Of a stretch of DNA of 5,685 bases, positions 1 to 5,685 are shown piece by piece; position 1 is the first letter of the stretch; the number at the start of each line of letters is the position of its first letter. The stretch covers positions 1 through 5,685 of the forward strand of contig JAUHVS010000431.1 in assembly GCA_030424955.1 (NCBI GenBank). Reading direction: 5' to 3'. The notes under the pieces are model-generated. The model did not search any database and was not told where the DNA came from. It saw only the letters and a program-made list of their open reading frames with translations. The stretch comes from a bacterium. Its GTDB lineage: Bacteria; Myxococcota_A; Bradymonadia; UBA7976; UBA1532. The translations under genes and the position numbers were made by a program.

Positions 1-433
1 GCAGCACTTCATCGCGACCATCGACGAGTCGTATGAGAACCGGAAGAGCCGGCTGCAGACCATCGTCTACACGCTGATCAAGACCATCAACCCGCAGGCC
101 CAGGTGCCGTTCCACGAGGACGCGCTGCTGCAGCACTTCCAGCAGATCCCCGCGCCCGAGCTGAACGCGATGGCCAAGCTGATTCAGAAGATGCAGGCGA
201 ACGCCCAGCAGCACCTGAACCTGAGCAAGTGGCTCGAGATGATGGAGCACTCGGCGAACCGGCTGGGGCTCCTGCTGGCCAACGACATCGGCTCCGCGAT
301 GCAGGTGATCCGCAACGAGACGGGCACCTTCAGCAAGGCGCCGACCCAGGACCGCGTGCGTGAGGTGGTGCTCTTCGGGCTGTCCGAGAACTACTTCCAG
401 CTGCGCAAGGCCCTGGGCCTGGCCATCGGGTGA
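1..433 (+). CDS. C-terminal part of an unrecognised protein, possibly a large TPR-type protein (5' end outside window)
   Basis: The frame is open from base 2 to the TGA at 431-433, giving 143 visible residues, and no start is needed inside the window. The GTG at 104 lies inside continuous coding sequence (…NPQAQ-V-PFHEDALL…), so it is not the real start. The visible part is soluble and mostly helical, with no membrane segment or signal. It contains a Gln/Met-rich helix (IQKMQANAQQHLNLSKW), then a segment SANRLGLLLANDIGSAMQVI, and it ends SENYFQLRKALGLAIG. From memory, this ending (ANR-x-GLLL, then a short loop, then YF-x-LR-x-x-LGLAI) resembles the C-terminal region of very large tetratricopeptide-repeat proteins in Myxococcota-like genomes, whose function is unknown. 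I cannot verify the match, and no TPR repeat is visible in this fragment. Third codon positions are almost all G/C, which supports real coding. The stop overlaps the rsmI start by 4 bp, so the two genes are probably co-transcribed. Confidence 0.8.
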   Translation, partial: QHFIATIDESYENRKSRLQTIVYTLIKTINPQAQVPFHEDALLQHFQQIPAPELNAMAKLIQKMQANAQQHLNLSKWLEMMEHSANRLGLLLANDIGSAMQVIRNETGTFSKAPTQDRVREVVLFGLSENYFQLRKALGLAIG

Positions 434-1269
434 GCAGCGGCACCCTGTATGTCGTCGGGGTGCCCATCGGCAACCTCGACGACATCACCGTGCGCGCCCT
501 GCGGGTGCTGCGCGCGGTCCCCCTCATCGCCTGTGAAGACACCCGCCGCACCGGCAAGCTGCTGGAGCTGTTGGGGGTGCCGCGGCCTCAGCTGTGGTCG
601 GTGCACGACCACAACGAGGCCCAGCGGGTGGCGCCGCTGCTGGCCCGCCTCGAGGCGGGGGATGACGTGGCCCTCGTCAGCGACGCGGGCACCCCGGCCA
701 TCAGCGATCCCGGCTACCGGGTGGTGAAGGCGGCCACCGAGGCGGGCGTGCCCGTGGTGCCGCTGCCGGGGCCTTGTGCCGCCATCGTGGCGCTGTCGGC
801 CGCCGGCCTGCCCACCGACCGCTTCCGCTTCGTGGGGTTTGTGCCCAGCAAGGCAGAGGGGCGCCGCAAGGCGCTGGTGGCGCTGGCCGAGGCGGAGGAG
901 ACCCTGGTCTTCTACGAGAGCCCGCACCGGGTCGAGGCGTTCTTGGCGGCCGCCGCGGCCGTCTTCGGGGCGGATCGCCGGGCGGTCATCGCCCGCGAGC
1001 TGACCAAGCGCTTCGAGAGCTTCCAGCGGGGCACCTTGGCCGAGCTGGTGGCCGACCCCGGGGTCGTGCGCGGCGAGGTGGTGCTGTTGGTCGAGGGCGC
1101 GCCCGAGGTGGCGCCGCCGACGGAGGCGGATCTGGCCACGGTGGTCGCGGGCCTGCTCGCGGGTGGGCTGAGCCCCTCACGGGCCGCGAAGGTGGCCGCC
1201 GAGCAGACCGGCGCGCGCAAGCGGGACGCGTACGCCCTGGCGCTGAGTCTGGCCGACGCAGAGGCCTGA
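430..1269 (+). CDS. rsmI: 16S rRNA (cytidine(1402)-2'-O)-methyltransferase RsmI
   Basis: RsmI uses S-adenosylmethionine to 2'-O-methylate C1402 of 16S rRNA in the 30S subunit's decoding centre, where it acts with the N4-methyltransferase RsmH. The 279-residue product is full length for the family (about 280). Family motifs appear in order: VGVPIGNLDDIT (residues 9-20), IACEDTRRT (33-41), the SAM-binding loop LVSDAGTPAISDPGY (82-96), PLPGPCAA (111-118), GFVPSK (136-141), VFYESPHRV (160-168) and ARELTKRFESFQRGTL (188-203). It closes with a GEVVLLVEGA strand and a helical C-terminal tail carrying SPSRAAKVAAEQTGARKRDAYALAL, typical of RsmI. The start is GTG at 430; the next in-frame GTG, at 460, would remove the first beta strand and part of the VPIGN motif. 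No strong Shine-Dalgarno is visible. The GTGA overlap with the preceding stop suggests translational coupling. Nothing is missing from the catalytic core. Confidence 0.97.
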   Translation: MSSGTLYVVGVPIGNLDDITVRALRVLRAVPLIACEDTRRTGKLLELLGVPRPQLWSVHDHNEAQRVAPLLARLEAGDDVALVSDAGTPAISDPGYRVVKAATEAGVPVVPLPGPCAAIVALSAAGLPTDRFRFVGFVPSKAEGRRKALVALAEAEETLVFYESPHRVEAFLAAAAAVFGADRRAVIARELTKRFESFQRGTLAELVADPGVVRGEVVLLVEGAPEVAPPTEADLATVVAGLLAGGLSPSRAAKVAAEQTGARKRDAYALALSLADAEA

Positions 1270-1270
1270 T

Positions 1271-1285
1271 CGGCCGTCACGGCCG
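1271..1285 (+). terminator. Short GC hairpin just after rsmI stop (weak terminator candidate)
   Basis: CGGCCG (1271-1276), TCA, CGGCCG (1280-1285) can fold into a 6-bp all-GC stem with a 3-nt loop, beginning 2 nt after the rsmI stop codon. No T-tract follows (the next bases are CACAAGCCTC), so it is not a canonical intrinsic terminator. It may be a 3'-end stabiliser, a Rho-assisted end, or chance in GC-rich DNA. Confidence 0.25.
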
Positions 1286-1294
1286 CACAAGCCT

Positions 1295-1318
1295 CGACGG
1301 ACGGTCTCGCGGCCGTCG
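1295..1318 (+). terminator. Second inverted repeat downstream of rsmI (weak terminator candidate)
   Basis: CGACGG (1295-1300) pairs with CCGTCG (1313-1318) across a 12-nt loop. A register shift (GACGG 1300-1304 with CCGTC 1313-1317) gives an alternative stem. A further GGCGCC pair (1325-1330 and 1343-1348) follows. None has a T-run, so termination is only a possibility suggested by its place after the last + strand gene. Confidence 0.2.
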
Positions 1319-1436
1319 GCCGCCGGCGCCTTGATCTGCCTTGGCGCCACCCTCCCCACACAACAGCCCCCGGGCGTCCCGCGGCTCATCGACCCCGCGG
1401 CGCACACTGCCCGGCGGCACGTCACCGCCATGGACC

Positions 1437-1478
1437 CCATCGGTCGGGCGACAGGGGCTTCCATCGGGCGAGAGGGGC
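1437..1478. repeat. Imperfect tandem repeat, two copies
   Basis: Copy 1 (1437-1458) and copy 2 (1461-1478) both begin CCATCGG and end AGGGGC, with GCGA before the final block. They differ by a 4-base insertion (TCGG) in copy 1 and one C/G substitution. They lie two bases apart in non-coding DNA. This fits a small local duplication or slippage; no function is evident. Confidence 0.5.
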
Positions 1479-1605
1479 GCTCGAGCGCAGCGGCGGCCAG
1501 GTGTGCGGTGGCGGGCGCGCACGATGGCGCTGAGGCGGCGCTCGTCGGCCTGAGGGCGGGGGGTCGCCGCGGGGTGGGGGCCACGCGGGGGGCGCCGGGC
1601 GTGGC

Positions 1606-3660
1606 CTACTCGGCGATGGCGATGTCGAGCACGATGAAGTTCGGGTCCTGGGGGGCGACGCCCACCGTGATCTCGCCCAGCTGCACGAGATCGATGCTGG
1701 GCAGGGACAGGCCGTCCAGCAGGCCCGGCAGGATGCCGCCCACGGCGCTCAGCAGGTTGACCGTGCGATCCTCGATGCTGGCCTCGCGGGCGCCCCGCAG
1801 GGCCTCGGTGGTGACGTCGAAGGCGGTGGTGAACTGGTCGAGGCTCAGGTCCAGGCCCAGGGTGCCGCCCTCGCCCTGCGAGACGCCCAGGTCGCCCTCG
1901 GCCAGCAGGGTGGCCGAGCCGTCGAGCAGGGGGCGCGCCTCGGCGTCGTCGGTGCGCAGGTTGAGCTCGAGCCCGGCGATGCCAAGCTGCAGGCCGATGC
2001 GGTCGTCAGCCCCCTTGCGGACGCGGACGGCGATGGGGAGCGGGAGCCGGGTGACGGCAGCGATGGGGGTCTGGTTGGTGACCGTGGGGTCTGCGTCGCT
2101 CGCGATGCTCCGCAGGAGGTTGCGGAGCAGGCCGAGCTCGGCGCCGCCGCCGGCGATGAAGGCGTCGTCGATGACGGGCAGCAGGACGCCCGAGCGCCAG
2201 AACTGGAACAGCAGCGCGTTGAGCAGGTCGTCGTCGATGGCCAGGCCGAGCTGGTCGGTCTCGGGCACACCGTTCCAGGCGCTGGGCGTGGTGAGGTAGC
2301 CCGGGAGGTCGGCCGGCGGGTTCGGCTCACCGACGAGCTGGACGTCGACGCCCACGCGCACGCCCAGCCCGGCCTGGTTGACCACGAGCACCTCGGGGGC
2401 CAGGACGAGCCGGAGGGTGGCGCCCAGGGCGGTGAACTCGAAGGGCTCGTCGAGGCGGCCCAGCAGGCCGTCGAGGGCGCCGGGGATCTGCTCCGAGATG
2501 GCGAAGTTGAGGGCCGCCGCGATGGTCTGCTCCAGCAGGTTGGCCTCTTGGTCGGGGTCGCCGAAGTCGGGCACCTGGTCGAGGGCGAGCATGAGGCCGA
2601 CCAGCTCGACGTTGAGCTGGTCCTCGGGGATCTCGGCCGACAGGCGGCCGTCGACGATGCGGGGGATGAGCGCGCCCGTGACGCGGATGCGCTCGACGCC
2701 CACCACCACGGGCAGCGACGGGGCGTTCTGGCCCACCTGGATCTCGACGGTGATGCCCACGGCGCCGAACTCCACCACCAGGTCGAGCTGACCGGGTACG
2801 GGCGTGAGATCCACCGTGAGGGTCTGCCACTCAGCGTCGGTGACGCTGATGCGGGCCGGGCTCTCGAGGAGCGGGTTGGGCAGCAGCGAGGCGAGGTCCT
2901 GCTCGCCGATGAGCCGCACGGCCACGCGCTCCAGGGCGTCGATGGCGGCGGTGCCCAGCTGGATGCGCAGGGCGCCGCCCACCCGCTCGGCGGGGTCGCG
3001 CTGCGGGCCCTGCATCACGGCCGCGTGCTCGCTGATCTGGTTGCCCGCCGCGTCCGTCGCCGTGGCCTGGTACAGGGTCACGCCCGGCTGCAGCGGCTGC
3101 GCGTTGAGGTTGAAGTCGGGCCCGTTGGCCGGATCGAGCTCGATGCCGCCCAGGGTCAGCGCGCTCAGGAAGCTCTGGCCGTCGGTGGCGGTCAGCGCGA
3201 GGTCGACGGTGTCGGCCTGCAGCCACTGGGCGCGGGTGGGGTTGCGGAAGTCGATGCGGGGCGGCGTCTGATCGATGACCACCGTGCGGGTGTCCCGCTG
3301 CGCGCCCGCCTCGGTCACGAGCTCGTGGGGGCCCTCGCCCGGCAGGTCGAGGGTGATCTGCCACTCGGTGCCGGTGACGTTCGCGGCGCGGCCGTTGACG
3401 GTGACGCCCGCCCCGGCCGTCACGGTGCCCGCGACGCGGACGGCGAGCGCCGACTGGATGGCGCCGTCGGCGGGCTCGGTGACGGTGAGCTGCACCTCGC
3501 CGGGGGGGGTCCCCTGGTCGCCGCCTGGGGTTCCGGCGTCAGGCGTGGCGCCGACCCGGGCGTCGGGCCCATCGCTGGTGGGCGTGTCGTCGTCACAGCC
3601 GCTCAGGGCGAGGGTGAGGCTCGCGATGAGGATCGGTAGCCAGCGGGCGCGGTTGAGCAT
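1606..3660 (-). CDS. Lipoprotein with Ig-like modules and a probable BPI/TULIP-like lipid-binding region
   Basis: The 684-residue product starts at ATG 3660-3658 and ends at TAG 1608-1606. The N-terminus is a lipoprotein signal: basic RAR (4-6), hydrophobic core (7-19), lipobox LSGC with the lipidated cysteine at 22. Cys22 is the only cysteine. DDD and an Asp/Gly/Pro/Thr linker follow (23-54). Residues about 55-134 look like a bacterial Ig-like domain (VTEPADG…VTVNGRAANV…DLPGEGPHEL…DQTPPRIDF). A second, similar module (about 135-218) ends in ATDAAGNQIS. The rest (about 227-684) is hydrophobic, strand-rich and repetitive. A long helix EQTIAAALNFAISEQIPGAL (377-396) closes a first unit. A second unit has DDDLLNALLFQFWRSGVLLP (476-495) and ends with LPSIDLVQLGEI then NFIVLDIAIAE. 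These patterns recall the two barrels of BPI/LBP-type TULIP proteins; this is my inference. The same frame stays open 96 codons upstream, but that stretch is Arg/Pro-rich, and GGGGGA lies 5 nt before the chosen ATG. Confidence 0.85.
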   Translation of the reverse strand: MLNRARWLPILIASLTLALSGCDDDTPTSDGPDARVGATPDAGTPGGDQGTPPGEVQLTVTEPADGAIQSALAVRVAGTVTAGAGVTVNGRAANVTGTEWQITLDLPGEGPHELVTEAGAQRDTRTVVIDQTPPRIDFRNPTRAQWLQADTVDLALTATDGQSFLSALTLGGIELDPANGPDFNLNAQPLQPGVTLYQATATDAAGNQISEHAAVMQGPQRDPAERVGGALRIQLGTAAIDALERVAVRLIGEQDLASLLPNPLLESPARISVTDAEWQTLTVDLTPVPGQLDLVVEFGAVGITVEIQVGQNAPSLPVVVGVERIRVTGALIPRIVDGRLSAEIPEDQLNVELVGLMLALDQVPDFGDPDQEANLLEQTIAAALNFAISEQIPGALDGLLGRLDEPFEFTALGATLRLVLAPEVLVVNQAGLGVRVGVDVQLVGEPNPPADLPGYLTTPSAWNGVPETDQLGLAIDDDLLNALLFQFWRSGVLLPVIDDAFIAGGGAELGLLRNLLRSIASDADPTVTNQTPIAAVTRLPLPIAVRVRKGADDRIGLQLGIAGLELNLRTDDAEARPLLDGSATLLAEGDLGVSQGEGGTLGLDLSLDQFTTAFDVTTEALRGAREASIEDRTVNLLSAVGGILPGLLDGLSLPSIDLVQLGEITVGVAPQDPNFIVLDIAIAE

Positions 3661-3790
3661 GGGTGTCCCCCGAAGGTGTGGGCCGCGACCCCCGCCGCGG
3701 CGGCCGGAGGATGCCACCGCCTCGGCGGCTGGTTCAACCGCAGGCGGCGCCGGCGGGCGCGTAGGGCATGGGTTGGCGGGCCCGCGCCGG
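3661..3790 (-). promoter_or_regulatory. Intergenic leader before the lipoprotein gene, with palindromes
   Basis: The 130 bp between the Omp85-like gene's stop and the lipoprotein ATG include perfect palindromes GCGGGCCCGC (3776-3785) and CCGCCGCGGCGG (3692-3703), and a bulged hairpin (3714-3732, CCA-CCGC / GCGG-C-TGG). Reading the - strand, a poor -35-like TTGAAC (3738-3733) lies 18 nt ahead of CATCCT (3714-3709), matching only half of a -10 consensus. A purine run GGGGGA (3671-3666) is the best ribosome-binding site. The gap is long enough for a separate promoter, but read-through from the upstream gene is equally possible. Confidence 0.3.
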
Positions 3791-5685
3791 TCAGAACCAG
3801 TCGCCCAGGTACACGTAGACCTGGTGCTCGCCTTGCGCGTCGAAGCCGTACGCGTAGCCCAGGCGCACGCCCAGGGGCAGCCGCCACGCCAGGGTGGCCT
3901 CGGTGAGCAGCTCGACCCCGGCGCTGCGGCGGAAGTCGCCCGGATCAAAGGTGAGCGCCGTGTTGCGGGCCTGGGCCCAGTCGGTGAAGACCGCGAGCTT
4001 CAGCCGCCGCAGGAAGGCCGGCAGGCTGTCGAGGCCCCAGAAGGCGTCCAGGATGGGCAGCCGGTACTCCAGGGCGCCGAGCACGTAGCGGTCGCCGGTG
4101 ACGGTGCCCGCGGGGTAGCCGCGCAGGAAGCTGCTGCCGTAGCGGATCTCGTCGAGGGCATCGAGCAGCACGTTGCGCTCCGGCGGTGGGCCCAGGCTGT
4201 AGAGGTAGCGGCGGCCGCTGTCGCCCCGACCAAAGGCGCCCGCGACCCGCAGGGCCAGCACGTGGCGGGCCCACAGGGTGAGGTACTCGCTGTAGTCGAA
4301 GAGCACCTCGGCGGTCTCGACGTCGCCCCCCAGGCTGGGGTGGCGCACCCGCACGGTGACCCCGAAGCCGCGGCCCTCCGACAGGCTCACGGCGAAGGGG
4401 TAGGCGTCCACATCCCCGAAGCGCAGGCCCATGGACAGGCTGGCGGTCTGCAGGGCCGTGGGGATCACCGGGGCGGGGTCGAAGGGGTCGTAGGTGGGGT
4501 CGGGGTTCTCGGCCGGGGTGAACCAGTTGTAGCTGTAGCGCACCGACGCGCTGGCGCCGCGGCCCGCTCGGCTGAAGGGGAGCGACAGCGCGGTGCTCAG
4601 GGAGGTGATGCGCTCGCGCCAGTCGTTGCGGGCCGCGCCGAAGAAGGCGCCCCCGGCGCGGGTGCGGGTGCTGTGGCTGGCGCTCGCGCTCCACACCGGC
4701 GTGAAGCGCAGCAGGCTGTAGGTGAGGCCCACCGACAGCGCGTCGTTGTCGGGCACGGTGGTGACGTTGGCGAGGATCGCGTGCTGGCCGAGGCTGTCGC
4801 CCGCGCTGAGCTCCACCCCAAGCTGGCTGGCGCTGTCCTGGGCGCTGGTGAAGGCGAAGCTCGGGCCCCAGGCGACGGGCCAGAGGGTGTCGAGGGGGCT
4901 GTAGGGGCGGCTCGGCAGCGGGGGGATCGGCGCCGGCGGGCGGCTGGCCTGCTGCGCCTCCCGCGGGGGCGCGGCCAGGGGGGCGTTCACGGGGTCGAAG
5001 GGGGCCTCGGCGAGCTCGCTGCCGTCGGCGCTGAGGTGCTGGAAGACGACGTGGCGCTGGTCGGGGCTGAGCTCGGGGTCCAGGGCGCCCGTCAGCACGC
5101 GGGTGATGCGCCGCGGGGCCCCGCCGGCGGGCCAGGGCAGGGCGAAGAGGTCGTACACGCCGCTGCGGTCGCTCGCGTAGATCAGCCAGCGGCCGTCGGG
5201 GCTGAAGCGGGGCTGTAGCTCCAGGGCGTGGTCGGCGGTGAGGCGGCGGGTGGCGCGGGTGGCGACGTCGACGGCGATGAGATCGCGCCCCTCGGTCTGG
5301 CTGACGCGGGTGGTGACCACGGTGCGGCCATCCCGGCTGACGGCGGGGTAGGCCACCTGGTTGAGATCGCCGGGGTCGTGGAGGACGTCGGTCTGGCCGT
5401 CGATGAGATCGACCCGCACCAGCCGGGTGCGGCCGTCGACCACCTGGACCGCGGCGGCCCACTGGCTGTCCGGGGCGCAGGCGGGCTCGCGGATCCGCGC
5501 GCCCCGGGTCAGGCGCGCCGGTGGGCCGGCCCCGGGCTGGTAGCGGTAGAGATCGTGGCGGCTGTAGATGCCCTGGTGCAGCTCGACCTGGTCGAGGATC
5601 AGGGCGCCGTCCGGGCACACGTCGAAGGTGTCGGTGGCCTCGGTCTCGTAGAAGAGGCTGCCGGTGGGGGCGCCCTTGGGGTCGA
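3791..5685 (-). CDS. PD40/TolB-type beta-propeller fused to Omp85 (BamA-like) outer-membrane barrel, 5' truncated
   Basis: The frame is open from the right edge (first full codon 5683-5681) to TGA at 3793-3791, giving 630 visible residues. The GTG at 5620 sits inside coding sequence (TFD-V-CPDGAL), so the true start is outside the window. Residues about 20-225 carry about five PD40/TolB-like propeller blades: CPDGALI, CAPDSQWA, VSRDGRTVV, the classic FSPDGRWLIYASDRSGVYDLF and LSPDQRHVVF, most ending in an RRLT/RRIT-type strand. A Pro-rich linker (about 239-260) leads to YSPLDTLWP and an amphipathic beta barrel (about 270-630). The barrel contains FLRGYPAGTVTGDRY (LRGY at 520-523), matching the conserved (V/L)RG(F/Y) motif of Omp85 proteins. 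The last residue is Phe in YLGDWF, a typical beta-signal for BAM-dependent insertion. The product should be an outer-membrane protein with a periplasmic propeller. No POTRA domain is visible, so it is not BamA itself. From memory, relatives of this architecture often carry a peptidase-MA-like domain further N-terminal, which cannot be seen here. Confidence 0.9.
   Translation of the reverse strand, partial: DPKGAPTGSLFYETEATDTFDVCPDGALILDQVELHQGIYSRHDLYRYQPGAGPPARLTRGARIREPACAPDSQWAAAVQVVDGRTRLVRVDLIDGQTDVLHDPGDLNQVAYPAVSRDGRTVVTTRVSQTEGRDLIAVDVATRATRRLTADHALELQPRFSPDGRWLIYASDRSGVYDLFALPWPAGGAPRRITRVLTGALDPELSPDQRHVVFQHLSADGSELAEAPFDPVNAPLAAPPREAQQASRPPAPIPPLPSRPYSPLDTLWPVAWGPSFAFTSAQDSASQLGVELSAGDSLGQHAILANVTTVPDNDALSVGLTYSLLRFTPVWSASASHSTRTRAGGAFFGAARNDWRERITSLSTALSLPFSRAGRGASASVRYSYNWFTPAENPDPTYDPFDPAPVIPTALQTASLSMGLRFGDVDAYPFAVSLSEGRGFGVTVRVRHPSLGGDVETAEVLFDYSEYLTLWARHVLALRVAGAFGRGDSGRRYLYSLGPPPERNVLLDALDEIRYGSSFLRGYPAGTVTGDRYVLGALEYRLPILDAFWGLDSLPAFLRRLKLAVFTDWAQARNTALTFDPGDFRRSAGVELLTEATLAWRLPLGVRLGYAYGFDAQGEHQVYVYLGDWF

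Larger units (their letters stand above)
1270..1605. other. 336-bp intergenic region between convergent genes, no gene seen
   Basis: This gap separates the rsmI stop from the lipoprotein stop on the opposite strand. It should hold the ends of two transcripts rather than promoters for either neighbour. I see no tRNA-like cloverleaf, no AT-rich promoter-like stretch and no open frame with a believable product. The frames that cross it run antisense into a flanking gene and encode Arg/Ala/Pro-rich nonsense. It contains the hairpins after rsmI, the imperfect tandem repeat at 1437-1478 and a 12-bp perfect palindrome (GCGCTCGAGCGC, 1477-1488). No canonical intrinsic terminator (stem plus T-run) is visible on either strand. 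Confidence 0.7.

Noticed and set aside
391..927. 178-codon - strand frame opposite rsmI
   Set aside because: It is antisense to a confidently identified gene, with His/Arg/Gly-rich content and no motif.
1331..2299. 322-codon + strand frame starting in the intergenic gap
   Set aside because: Most of it is antisense to the lipoprotein gene. The product is Ser/Arg/Pro-rich with no recognisable motif and no convincing ribosome-binding site.
2548..3639. 363-codon + strand frame rich in Asp/Gly/His/Val
   Set aside because: It is fully antisense to the lipoprotein gene; the composition follows from the complementary codons, and no family features are visible.
3714..3732. Bulged GC hairpin upstream of the lipoprotein gene as an intrinsic terminator of the Omp85-like gene
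   Set aside because: No T-run follows it on the - strand, and the stem is short and bulged; such inverted repeats are common by chance at this GC content.
3661..3948. 96-codon N-terminal extension of the lipoprotein frame
   Set aside because: It would overlap the end of the Omp85-like gene, encodes Arg/Pro/Ala-rich sequence, and would bury the clean lipoprotein signal peptide that begins at 3660.
3275..5218. 647-codon open frame on the + strand opposite the Omp85-like and lipoprotein genes
   Set aside because: It is antisense to two well-supported genes. Its translation is a Gly/Ala/Arg/Val-rich run with no domain logic, as expected when both strands of GC-rich DNA lack stop codons.
3945..5618. 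557-codon - strand frame overlapping the Omp85-like gene in another frame
   Set aside because: It is an extreme Arg/Pro/Ala composition in an alternative frame of a gene with clear PD40 and Omp85 motifs.
5618..5620. GTG as start of the Omp85-like gene
   Set aside because: The frame continues upstream to the window edge with plausible sequence (GSLFYETEATDTFD), and the GTG falls inside a propeller blade motif, just before CPDG.

Overview
The window is very GC-rich, with G or C at nearly every third codon position. It encodes Gram-negative (diderm) cell-envelope proteins. An Omp85-type outer-membrane barrel, and a lipoprotein whose lipidation site is followed by an Asp/Gly/Pro/Thr-rich linker, suggest a deltaproteobacterial-type genome such as Myxococcota or Bradymonadia. 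That assignment rests on protein style and composition, not on a marker gene.

Layout. Left part, + strand: the 3' end of a gene entering from the left edge (2-433, tentatively the tail of a large TPR-type protein) overlaps by 4 bp with a complete rsmI (430-1269), the 16S rRNA C1402 2'-O-ribose methyltransferase. Middle: a 336-bp gap between convergent genes (1270-1605) holds GC-rich hairpins and one imperfect tandem repeat, with no supportable gene. Right part, - strand: a complete 684-residue lipoprotein gene (3660-1606) lies 130 bp downstream of the 3' end of a large gene (3683 bases from its true start unknown; visible part 5683-3791) encoding a TolB/PD40-type beta-propeller fused to an Omp85/BamA-like barrel. 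That gene runs off the right edge.

How the genes relate. RsmI is housekeeping and is probably translationally coupled to the gene before it. The two - strand genes look like an envelope pair. The upstream product would sit in the outer membrane with a periplasmic propeller. The downstream product is a lipid-anchored protein with Ig-like modules followed by a region I read as a BPI/TULIP-like lipid-binding fold. The pairing suggests outer-membrane biogenesis or lipid handling, but the TULIP reading and the functional link are inferences from pattern recognition and not homology-search results. Many other long open frames exist on both strands; I treat them as by-products of the high GC content.
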